Positions 1 through 6,586 of a stretch of 21,449 nucleotides of DNA are shown piece by piece. A program made the position numbers and the translations under genes. The stretch comes from Lentzea aerocolonigenes (lineage in GTDB: Bacteria > Actinomycetota > Actinomycetes > Mycobacteriales > Pseudonocardiaceae), in NCBI RefSeq assembly GCF_000955955.1, contig NZ_JYJG01000078.1, positions 1 to 21,449 on the forward strand. Reading direction: 5' to 3'. How positions within the stretch are numbered: position 1 is the first letter of the stretch; every line of letters starts with the position of its first letter. The notes beneath the pieces were generated by a model. That model ran no database searches. It saw nothing but the letters and a program-made list of their open reading frames with translations, and had not been told where the DNA came from.

Positions 1-51
1 CGATGAAGGGAACCTTCATCCACCTGACGTGGATGAAGGTTCCCTTCATCG
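1..51. terminator. Perfect 23-bp hairpin after the acyl-CoA dehydrogenase gene
   Basis: Bases 1-23 and 29-51 are exact reverse complements around a 5-nt loop (24-28). The arms are built from GATGAAGG/CCTTCATC units, so each arm is itself a small palindrome. It begins 5 bp beyond the stop codon of the minus-strand gene ending at 57, where a terminator is expected. There is no clear U-tract, which is common in actinomycetes. It may also belong to a family of dispersed intergenic palindromes, and the window edge hides what lies on the other side. Confidence 0.75.
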
Positions 52-56
52 AGTGC

Positions 57-1208
57 CTAGAGGCCGAGCTCGCGGGCGATCAGCATCTTCTGCACCTCGG
101 AGGTGCCCTCGCCGATCTCCAGGATCTTGGCGTCCCGGTAGAAACGGCCGACCGGGTACTCGTTCATGAAGCCGTAGCCGCCGAAGATCTGCGTGGCGTC
201 GCGGGCGTTGTCCATCGCCGCCTCGGACGCCACCAGCTTCGCGATCGCGGCCTGCTTCTTGAACGGCTCGCCGCGCAGCATCCGGGACGCGGCCTCGTAG
301 TAGGCCAGGCGAGCGGTGTGCGCGCGGGTCTCCATCTCGGCGATCTTGAACTGGATCGCCTGGTACGTCCCGATCTTCGCGCCGAACGTCTCGCGCTCGT
401 GGGCGTACTTCACCGACTCGTCCACGCAGCCCTGCGCCAGGCCGACGGACAGCGCGGCGATTGCGACGCGGCCCTCGTCCAGCGTCCTCAGGAACTGCGC
501 GAAACCGCGGCCTCGCGTGCCGAGCAGGTTCGCGGCCGGCACGCGGCAGTCGGCGAACGACAGCTCACGCGTGTCCGAGGCGCACCAGCCGACCTTGGAG
601 TACTTCTTCGACACCGTGAAGCCCGGCGTGCCGGACGGGACGATGATCGACGAGATCTCCTTGCGGCCGTCCGGCAGCGTGCCGGTGACCGCCGCGACCG
701 TCACCAGACCGGTGATGTCCGTGCCGGAGTTCGTGATGAACGCCTTGGTGCCGTTGATGACCCACTCGTCGCCCTCGAGGCGAGCCGTCGTCGCGAGTGC
801 ACCTGCGTCCGAACCGCTGCCCGGCTCGGTCAGGCCGAACGCGCCGAGCTTCTCGCCGGACGTCAGTGAAGGCAGCCACTCGGCCTTCTGCTCGTCCGTG
901 CCGAAGCGGTAGACCGGCATCGCGCCGAGCGAGGTCGCGGCCTCCAGCGTGATCGCGACCGACGAGTCGACGCGCGCGAGTTCCTCGAGAGTCAGGCACA
1001 GGGCGAAGTAGTCGCCGCCCATGCCGCCGAACTCCTCGGGGAACGGCAGGCCGAACAGGCCCATCTGCCCCATCTTGGCGAAGATCGGGTACGGGAACGC
1101 CTCGCGCTCGTAGTAGTCCCCGATGACCGGGGCCACCTCGTCGCGGGCGAACTCCTCGACGGTCTTGCGCAGATCCTCGTACTCGCTCGGGAGTCTGAAG
1201 TCCAACAT
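57..1208 (-). CDS. Acyl-CoA dehydrogenase, branched/short-chain type (FadE19-like)
   Basis: This is a 383-residue flavoprotein of the acyl-CoA dehydrogenase family, expected to oxidise a branched short-chain acyl-CoA (isovaleryl-, 2-methylbutyryl- or isobutyryl-CoA) with FAD, passing electrons to ETF. Family signatures visible are FGLTEPGSGSD (about 124-134), the RDAKILEIGEGTSEVQ block near the C-terminus, and the usual length. The Glu in EIGEGTSE (E367) sits where SCAD-type enzymes carry the catalytic base. Classical isovaleryl-CoA dehydrogenase has Ala there, so substrate is not certain. The ATG at 1208 is chosen because GAGGAG precedes it; the reading frame continues upstream but into non-homologous sequence. 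It lies 5 bp after the carboxylase alpha gene, last in the operon. The same order occurs in Mycobacterium tuberculosis (accD1-accA1-fadE19). Confidence 0.93.
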   Translation of the reverse strand: MLDFRLPSEYEDLRKTVEEFARDEVAPVIGDYYEREAFPYPIFAKMGQMGLFGLPFPEEFGGMGGDYFALCLTLEELARVDSSVAITLEAATSLGAMPVYRFGTDEQKAEWLPSLTSGEKLGAFGLTEPGSGSDAGALATTARLEGDEWVINGTKAFITNSGTDITGLVTVAAVTGTLPDGRKEISSIIVPSGTPGFTVSKKYSKVGWCASDTRELSFADCRVPAANLLGTRGRGFAQFLRTLDEGRVAIAALSVGLAQGCVDESVKYAHERETFGAKIGTYQAIQFKIAEMETRAHTARLAYYEAASRMLRGEPFKKQAAIAKLVASEAAMDNARDATQIFGGYGFMNEYPVGRFYRDAKILEIGEGTSEVQKMLIARELGL

Positions 1209-1213
1209 CGGTG

Positions 1214-3136
1214 TCACTCCTCGTGAGAGACGACGAGGGCCAGCACCTGGTCGAGTGCGACCTGCTGGCCTGCTTGCACGTTCACTTCGGCGAGCACGCC
1301 GTCGACCGGTGCGGTCACGGTGTGCTCCATCTTCATGGCCTCGACCACGAACAACGCTTGACCGGCGGTCACCTCGTCGCCCTGCTGAGCGCGGACCACC
1401 AGCACGGTGCCGGGCATCGGCGACTTCACCGGGCCACCGGAGGCTGCGGCGCCAGAACCGGAGGCGCCCACCAGGAACTCGGCCTCGGTCAACGCCCAGG
1501 AGGCACCGTCGTGGCCGAGCCACAGCACGTCACCGTCCCGCGCGATCGCGTACCGGCGCGACCCGACGAGCAGGTCCGCGCCTTCCCGACGAGCCCGCGC
1601 CCGGACCGGTTCTCCCGCACCCACAACGACTTCATCGCCACGAACCCGCACGTCCACGTCGTTGATCCGCCACGTCGTCCACGCGTGCTCGCCCACACGC
1701 CAGCCGGACAGCTGGTCCCACGGGTCCTCGCCACGGGGATCCAGCGACCTTTCCAGGCCTGCTGCCACGTACACGTCGTCCGGAATCTCTGCCGAGGTCA
1801 GTGAATCGAGCTTCCGCTCGACCAGACCGGTGTCCAACGCGCCCGAGCGCACGTCCTCGTCCCGCAGAAGTGCCCGCAGGAACGGGATGTTCGTCGTGAC
1901 GCCGAGCAACACCATCTGGCCCAGCGCGTGGTCGAGACGCCTGAGTGCTTCCTCGCGGGTGCGGCCGTGCGCGATCACCTTGGCGAGCATCGGGTCGTAG
2001 TCCGAACCGACGACGAGTCCCTCGTACAGCCCGGAATCCACGCGCACCGAGGTGGGCTCGCGCAGTGCCAGCACCCGTCCACCGGTCGGCAGGAAGCCGC
2101 GCGCCGGGTCCTCGGCGTAGACCCGAGCCTCCACCGAGTGCCCGGACAGCTCGACGGAAACGTCCAGCACCTCGCCGGAAGCCACGCGCAGCTGCCACTC
2201 GACCAGGTCGACGCCCGTGACCATCTCGGTCACCGGGTGCTCGACCTGCAGCCGGGTGTTCATCTCCATGAAGAAGTAGTCGCCGGTCGTACCGTCCACG
2301 ATGAACTCGACAGTGCCTGCACCGACATAACCGCAGGACTTCGCCGCGTCGACCGCCGCGGACCCCATCGCCTCGCGCACCTCGGGCGTGAGGAACGGCG
2401 ACGGAGCTTCCTCGATGATCTTCTGGTGCCGTCGCTGCAGGCTGCACTCGCGCTCACCGAGGTGGATCACGTTGCCGTGCGAGTCCGCCAGCACCTGGAT
2501 CTCGATGTGCCGCGGGTTCGTGATGAACCGCTCGATCAGCAGCGTGTCGTCACCGAACGACCCGCGCGCCTCCCGCCGTGCGGACTCGATGGCCTCGCGC
2601 AGCAGAGCCTCTTCGTGCACCAGCCGCATGCCCTTGCCACCACCGCCGGCGGAAGGCTTGAGCAGCACCGGAAAGCCGATCTCGTCAGCGGCCTCGACGA
2701 GCTCGTCGTCGGACATGCCCGCACGAGTACGGCCCGGCACAACGGGAACGCCAGCAGCCGACACAGTCAGCTTCGCGCGGATCTTGTCGCCCATCGCGTC
2801 GATCGCCGAGGCAGGCGGTCCGACGAAGACCACGCCAGCGGCTTCACACGCTGCCGCGAACGCCGTGTTCTCGGCCAGGAAGCCGTAGCCGGGATGAATC
2901 GCCTGCGCGCCGGTGGAAACGGCCGCTTGAACGATCTTCTCGATGGACAGGTACGAATCGCGAGCCGCCGCGGGCCCGATCCGCACGGCCTCGTCGGCCA
3001 GCCGGACGTGCAACGCATCGGCGTCCGCGTCGGAGTACACGGCGACGGAACGGATCCCGAGCGATCGCAACGCGCGGATCACCCGCACCGCGATCTCCCC
3101 GCGGTTCGCCACCAGAACGCTGTCGAACATGATCAC
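1214..3136 (-). CDS. accA1: Biotin-dependent acyl-CoA carboxylase alpha subunit (methylcrotonyl-CoA carboxylase type)
   Basis: This 640-residue subunit joins biotin carboxylase to a biotin carrier domain. It carboxylates biotin with ATP and bicarbonate and hands it to the beta subunit. The N-terminus [19 protein letters not shown] is the biotin carboxylase start; [12 protein letters not shown] is the ATP-grasp glycine-rich loop, and [14 protein letters not shown] is the family active-site block. The C-terminal [13 protein letters not shown] carries the biotinyl lysine (K602). The start is either GTG 3136 or ATG 3130 (two codons apart); the stop of the upstream beta-subunit gene overlaps this point, implying translational coupling. 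Fused BC-BCCP layout plus an MCC-type beta partner points to 3-methylcrotonyl-CoA as substrate, rather than acetyl- or propionyl-CoA; this is inference from context. Confidence 0.95.
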   Translation of the reverse strand: MIMFDSVLVANRGEIAVRVIRALRSLGIRSVAVYSDADADALHVRLADEAVRIGPAAARDSYLSIEKIVQAAVSTGAQAIHPGYGFLAENTAFAAACEAAGVVFVGPPASAIDAMGDKIRAKLTVSAAGVPVVPGRTRAGMSDDELVEAADEIGFPVLLKPSAGGGGKGMRLVHEEALLREAIESARREARGSFGDDTLLIERFITNPRHIEIQVLADSHGNVIHLGERECSLQRRHQKIIEEAPSPFLTPEVREAMGSAAVDAAKSCGYVGAGTVEFIVDGTTGDYFFMEMNTRLQVEHPVTEMVTGVDLVEWQLRVASGEVLDVSVELSGHSVEARVYAEDPARGFLPTGGRVLALREPTSVRVDSGLYEGLVVGSDYDPMLAKVIAHGRTREEALRRLDHALGQMVLLGVTTNIPFLRALLRDEDVRSGALDTGLVERKLDSLTSAEIPDDVYVAAGLERSLDPRGEDPWDQLSGWRVGEHAWTTWRINDVDVRVRGDEVVVGAGEPVRARARREGADLLVGSRRYAIARDGDVLWLGHDGASWALTEAEFLVGASGSGAAASGGPVKSPMPGTVLVVRAQQGDEVTAGQALFVVEAMKMEHTVTAPVDGVLAEVNVQAGQQVALDQVLALVVSHEE

Positions 3137-4722
3137 ATCCGGAAGACGCCGTAGGAAACATCGTCGATGGGGGCGTTGGCGGCAGCCGACAACGCCAGCC
3201 CGAGCACCATGCGGGTGTCACGCGGGTCGATCACGCCGTCGTCCCACAGCCGCGCGGTCGAGTAGTACGGGTTGCCCTGGTCCTCGTACTGCTGACGGAT
3301 CGGCGCCTTGAACGCCTCCTCGTCCTCCGCCGGCCACTCGTCGCCGAGCTGGTCGCGGCGAACCGTCGCGAGAACGGAAGCCGCCTGCTCTCCACCCATC
3401 ACGGAGATGCGCGCGTTCGGCCACATCCACAGGAAGCGCGGCGAGTACGCCCGGCCGCACATCGAGTAGTTGCCGGCGCCGAACGAGCCACCGATGATCA
3501 CGGTGAACTTCGGGACGCGCGCGCAGGCCACCGCGGTGACCATCTTGGCGCCGTGCTTGGCGATACCACCGGCCTCGTACTCGCGGCCGACCATGAACCC
3601 GGTGATGTTCTGCAGGAACACCAGCGGGATCGATCGCTTGTCGCACAGCTGGATGAAGTGCGCGCCCTTCACCGCCGACTCGCCGAACAGGATGCCGTTG
3701 TTGGCGACGATCCCGACCGGGTGGCCGTGAATGCGCGCGAAGCCGGTCACCAGCGTGGCGCCGTACTCCTTCTTGAACTCCTGGAACTTCGAGCCGTCCA
3801 CGACCCGCGCGATGACCTCGCGCACGTCGTAGGGCGTCCGGGAATCCGTTGGCACCACACCGAAAAGATCATCGGTGACGGCCGGAGCCTCGACCCGTTC
3901 GACATCCCACGGGCGCTGCACGCGCGGTCCGAGCGTCGAGATGATCGAACGGACCATCCGCAGCGCGTGTGCGTCGTTCTCCGCCAGGTGGTCGGTGACG
4001 CCGGAAGTGCGCGAGTGCAGGTCGCCGCCACCAAGATCCTCAGCGCTGACGACCTCACCGGTCGCGGCCTTCACCAGCGGCGGACCGCCGAGGAAGATCG
4101 TGCCCTGGTTGCGCACGATGATCGCCTCGTCGCTCATCGCCGGCACGTACGCACCACCCGCGGTGCACGAACCCAGCACGGCGGCGATCTGCGGAATCCC
4201 GCGCGCCGACATCGTGGCCTGGTTGTAGAAGATCCGGCCGAAGTGCTCGCGATCCGGGAACACGTCGTCCTGCTTCGGCAGGAACGCGCCGCCGGAGTCG
4301 ACCAGGTAGATGCACGGCAGGTTGTTCTGCAGCGCGACTTCCTGCGCGCGCAGGTGCTTCTTGACCGTGATCGGGTAGTAGGTGCCGCCCTTGACCGTGG
4401 CGTCGTTCGCGACGATCACGCACTCACGGCCGGAGACCCGCCCGACGCCGGTGATGATGCCCGCGGCCGGTGCCTCGTCGCCGTACATGCCGTTCGCGGC
4501 CAGCGGCGACAGCTCCAGGAACGGCGAACCGGGGTCGACCAGCGTGTCGACGCGCTCGCGGGGCAGCAGCTTGCCGCGGTCGACGTGCCGCTGACGGGCC
4601 TTCTCGGGACCGCCCAGAGCGGCGGTGGCGAGCTTGCCGCGCAGCTCGTCGACGAGCGCGGCGTGCTCCTTGGCGTAGCGGTCCGACGGTTCGGCTGCGC
4701 TGCGCAGGGCGGGCGCGTCCAT
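3133..4722 (-). CDS. accD1: Acyl-CoA carboxylase beta subunit (methylcrotonyl-CoA carboxylase type)
   Basis: This 529-residue carboxyltransferase moves CO2 from biotin to the acyl-CoA; it is expected to make 3-methylglutaconyl-CoA in leucine breakdown. The block with [17 protein letters not shown] and [16 protein letters not shown] is characteristic of the methylcrotonyl-CoA carboxylase beta branch. A second crotonase-like half follows, with [20 protein letters not shown] and [21 protein letters not shown] 4722 is preceded by GGGGAG. It is first in the operon with the alpha subunit and an acyl-CoA dehydrogenase. Its upstream region holds two copies of a 16-bp operator, so it is probably repressed by the TetR protein encoded at 5973. 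HMG-CoA lyase, the next leucine pathway step, is not in the window. Confidence 0.95.
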   Translation of the reverse strand: MDAPALRSAAEPSDRYAKEHAALVDELRGKLATAALGGPEKARQRHVDRGKLLPRERVDTLVDPGSPFLELSPLAANGMYGDEAPAAGIITGVGRVSGRECVIVANDATVKGGTYYPITVKKHLRAQEVALQNNLPCIYLVDSGGAFLPKQDDVFPDREHFGRIFYNQATMSARGIPQIAAVLGSCTAGGAYVPAMSDEAIIVRNQGTIFLGGPPLVKAATGEVVSAEDLGGGDLHSRTSGVTDHLAENDAHALRMVRSIISTLGPRVQRPWDVERVEAPAVTDDLFGVVPTDSRTPYDVREVIARVVDGSKFQEFKKEYGATLVTGFARIHGHPVGIVANNGILFGESAVKGAHFIQLCDKRSIPLVFLQNITGFMVGREYEAGGIAKHGAKMVTAVACARVPKFTVIIGGSFGAGNYSMCGRAYSPRFLWMWPNARISVMGGEQAASVLATVRRDQLGDEWPAEDEEAFKAPIRQQYEDQGNPYYSTARLWDDGVIDPRDTRMVLGLALSAAANAPIDDVSYGVFRM

Positions 4723-4736
4723 GAGCTCCCCAACAC

Positions 4737-4776
4737 GTTAGCGGGCGTTAACAACCCGATGTTAACGCCCGCTAAC
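4737..4776. promoter_or_regulatory. Double TetR-type operator in front of the carboxylase operon
   Basis: GTTAGCGGGCGTTAAC (4737-4752) and GTTAACGCCCGCTAAC (4761-4776) are perfect reverse complements 8 bp apart. Each 16-mer is itself an imperfect palindrome of the form GTTARCG-NN-CGYTAAC, as expected for a TetR dimer site, so this looks like two operators rather than one. A possible -10 element TAACGT reads on the minus strand at 4740-4735, inside the site, so bound repressor would block transcription. A near-copy lies upstream of tetR at 5948. The inverted repeat could also act as a terminator for the SGNH gene upstream. Confidence 0.75.
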
Positions 4777-4859
4777 ACAGCTGTCCACCGGAACCGCTCG
4801 AGAGTGACCCGAACACAGGTCAAGGCCCCTTTCAGGCACTCCCACGTTCCGGAATCAAT

Positions 4860-5648
4860 CTAGCCGATGACCGCCTGGAGAGCAGGCAGGTAACCGCTGC
4901 GGTGCCCGTTCTGGTTCGGGTGGTACGACTCCTCGACCGGCCAGCTCAGGCTGTTCAGCCACCAGCTCGACGAGCAGATCTCGTGCCCGGTGAACGCCCC
5001 GCGCACGTCGACGTAGGTGAACCCGGCCGCCGCGGCCCGCGCGCTGATGCCCGCGTGCAGTGCGTCGGAACCCGAGTTGATCGCGGCGCGCTTGGTGTCG
5101 CTCAGCCCGACGTTGCAGGAGCCCGGCACCTTGTAGATGCGCGGGTAGCCGAGCACGACCACGCGCGCGGACGGGGACTTCGACCTGACCGTCCCGTAGA
5201 CGTTGTTGAGCACTCCAGGGAGCGTGTTCTGGATGTAGGCCTTCGACTGGTTCACCCGGTTGACGCAGTCTTGGTCCGAACCAAAAGTACAAGTCGTGAC
5301 GACATCGGTGAACCCGGCGTCGTTGCCGCCGACCTGCAACGTGACCAGCGTGGTCGAAGCCGTGAGCGACGAGACCTGGTTGTTCAGCACGTCGGATGTT
5401 CGCGCACCGGAGCAGGCCACGGACTTGAAGGACGCCGGTGCGTGCGAGGCCGCCCACAGCGCCGGGTAGGCGAGCGGACCGCGCTTGCAACCGCCACTGG
5501 AACCGTCGTACGAGCCCGTACCCAGGCCCGATGCGTACGAGTCGCCCAGCGCGACGTAGTTGACGGAGGCCGCGCTGGCGGGGTTGGCGAGCGCGATGAC
5601 GGCCGCGGCGGCGGTGACCACCGAGGCGAGGAAGTGAGCAGGACGCAT
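4860..5648 (-). CDS. Secreted SGNH/GDSL-family hydrolase (lipase/esterase)
   Basis: This is a 262-residue exported ester hydrolase. The first 27 residues form a signal peptide ending ANPASA-A. Block I is ALGDSYASG (Ser37), CSGART follows as block II, LQVGGNDAGF carries the oxyanion Asn109, and SYHPNQNGH gives the catalytic His243. Six cysteines (54, 79, 120, 128, 178, 225) would allow three disulfides, as in secreted Streptomyces SGNH lipases. ATG 5648 is chosen because it opens the signal peptide and has GGGAG 7 bp upstream; the frame stays open further upstream without support. The substrate cannot be told from sequence. It sits between the carboxylase operon and its probable regulator, in the same direction as the operon, but the acc operon has its own promoter/operator. 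Confidence 0.92.
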   Translation of the reverse strand: MRPAHFLASVVTAAAAVIALANPASAASVNYVALGDSYASGLGTGSYDGSSGGCKRGPLAYPALWAASHAPASFKSVACSGARTSDVLNNQVSSLTASTTLVTLQVGGNDAGFTDVVTTCTFGSDQDCVNRVNQSKAYIQNTLPGVLNNVYGTVRSKSPSARVVVLGYPRIYKVPGSCNVGLSDTKRAAINSGSDALHAGISARAAAAGFTYVDVRGAFTGHEICSSSWWLNSLSWPVEESYHPNQNGHRSGYLPALQAVIG

Positions 5649-5697
5649 CGAAGACTCCCGAAGGGGCCGCAGAGGGTGATGCATTGCACGCCAATGG

Positions 5698-5711
5698 TTA
5701 CTCACGAGTAA
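5698..5711. promoter_or_regulatory. Short palindrome TTACTC-AC-GAGTAA upstream of the SGNH gene
   Basis: Two 6-bp arms are perfect inverted repeats around a 2-bp centre, about 50 bp upstream of the SGNH start. Symmetry and position suit a repressor site, of the kind used by TetR-family regulators of lipid genes. It is unlike the 16-bp acc operator, so a different regulator would be involved. No binding protein can be named. Confidence 0.35.
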
Positions 5712-5717
5712 GACCTG

Positions 5718-5735
5718 TGTGAAGTATTCGTGAAG
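5718..5735 (-). promoter_or_regulatory. Possible PHO box (two 11-nt direct-repeat units)
   Basis: On the minus strand the sequence reads CTTCACG-AATA-CTTCACA, two heptamers 11 nt apart. The actinomycete PhoP box is built of GTTCACC-like heptamers every 11 nt; each unit here matches 5 of 7 positions (TTCAC). TTGACT, a good -35, lies immediately upstream (5741-5736), but no convincing -10 follows at the right distance. Phosphate control of an exported lipase would make sense, but two imperfect units are weak evidence. Confidence 0.3.
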
Positions 5736-5782
5736 AGTCAACATTTGGGGCTTGTACCTGCGGAAATTCCATCTATCGGACG

Positions 5783-5944
5783 AGGCCGTGTCCTGCAAAT
5801 CCGTCCGATGAGAGTCACGTTCGAGAGGGCTTCTGACGGTGCCGCCGCCATCTCCTCATACCGGGCGTATTTGGGGATGGCGGCGGCGCCGTCAGAAGCC
5901 CCCTCGGACGCGGCTATCGCGGACGGATTTGCAGGACGCGGCCT
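5783..5944. repeat. Giant imperfect inverted repeat, 162 bp
   Basis: The 324-bp gap between the SGNH gene and tetR is mostly this structure. The outer arms (5783-5807 and 5920-5944) pair over 25 nt with one mismatch; the inner arms (5827-5851 and 5877-5901) pair over 25 nt with one mismatch. The bases between the paired blocks (5808-5826 and 5902-5919) are largely unpaired, and the apex (5852-5876) holds a smaller ATAC/GTAT stem. ORFs across it are by-products of the palindrome. It could be a MITE-like non-autonomous element, a cruciform, or a structured RNA. I see no transposase and no evident target duplication. Confidence 0.8.
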
Positions 5945-5947
5945 TAG

Positions 5948-5963
5948 GTAAACGGCTGCTAAC
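5948..5963. promoter_or_regulatory. Third copy of the acc operator, at the tetR promoter
   Basis: GTAAACGGCTGCTAAC matches the right arm of the acc operator (GTTAACGCCCGCTAAC) at 13 of 16 positions and keeps the dyad form. It overlaps a TAACCT -10 hexamer (5960-5965), which lies 7 nt before the GTG start at 5973. This predicts that the TetR protein represses its own, apparently leaderless, transcript and also the carboxylase operon. Confidence 0.65.
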
Positions 5964-5972
5964 CTCCCGGTT

Positions 5973-6545
5973 GTGGCCGAGAAACCCTCACGTCGGGACC
6001 AGATCCTCACCGCCGCGGCCGAGCTCTTCGCGCGGCACGGCTTCCACGGCGTGGGCATCGACGACATCGGTGCCGCCGTCGGCATCTCCGGCCCGGCGCT
6101 CTACCGGCACTTCCGCAGCAAGGACGCGATGCTCGGCGAGATGCTGACGTCGATCTCCGAACGACTGCTGGACGGCGGCCAGGCGCGGGTGGACGCGGCG
6201 TCGAGCGCGTCGGAGGCGTTGCGTGAACTGGTCGGCTGGCACGTCGACTTCGCGCTGGACGACCCGGCCCTGATCACCGTGCAGATGCGCAACCTGGCGA
6301 ACCTCACCGACCCGGACCGCCGGCGGGTGCGGGCGTTGCAGCGCCGGTACGTCGAGGTGTGGGTCGAGACGATCAGGCGCACGGTGCCGGACTTCGACGA
6401 ACCGACCGCGCGGGCGGCGGCGCACGCGGTGTTCGGGTTGATCAACTCGACCCCGCACAGCGCTCATCTCGACCGCGACCAGATGGCCGCGCTGTTGTCG
6501 CGCATGGCTCTGGCCTCACTCACACCGGTCGTCGTGACCTCCTGA
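5973..6545 (+). CDS. TetR-family repressor, probable regulator of leucine catabolism
   Basis: This 190-residue protein has an N-terminal TetR DNA-binding domain: RDQILTAAAELFARHGFHG, then IDDIGAAVGISGPALYRHFRSK as the helix-turn-helix (about 25-50). The C-terminal ligand domain is diverged, as usual. The start is GTG 5973, giving the usual short lead-in; no Shine-Dalgarno is present, and a TAACCT -10 ends 7 nt upstream, so the mRNA is probably leaderless. Operator copies sit at its own promoter and before the carboxylase operon. In M. tuberculosis a TetR repressor (Rv2506, BkaR) lies beside the equivalent accD1-accA1-fadE19 operon and controls it. The same role here is inference; the ligand is likely a pathway acyl-CoA but is unknown. 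Confidence 0.9.
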   Translation: MAEKPSRRDQILTAAAELFARHGFHGVGIDDIGAAVGISGPALYRHFRSKDAMLGEMLTSISERLLDGGQARVDAASSASEALRELVGWHVDFALDDPALITVQMRNLANLTDPDRRRVRALQRRYVEVWVETIRRTVPDFDEPTARAAAHAVFGLINSTPHSAHLDRDQMAALLSRMALASLTPVVVTS

Positions 6546-6586
6546 ATTGGCGATCACGCGTGACCCTTCCGTAACCTGACGCGACA

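Noticed and set aside
1209..1523. Upstream extension of the acyl-CoA dehydrogenase frame (57-1523)
   Set aside because: The extra part is Arg/Gly-rich, lies on the biotin carrier gene and has no family homology; ATG 1208 has a good ribosome site.
4737..4776. Simple terminator of the SGNH gene
   Set aside because: The stem is strong, but a 13/16 copy at the tetR promoter and the position just before accD1 favour an operator; dual use remains possible.
3553..4863. 436-residue plus-strand frame over the carboxylase beta gene
   Set aside because: Shadow of accD1; no motif and Arg/Val/His-rich composition.
5738..6085. 115-residue minus-strand frame across the giant inverted repeat
   Set aside because: Its repeated AAAPSEA-like peptide is a by-product of the palindrome and it runs antisense into tetR.
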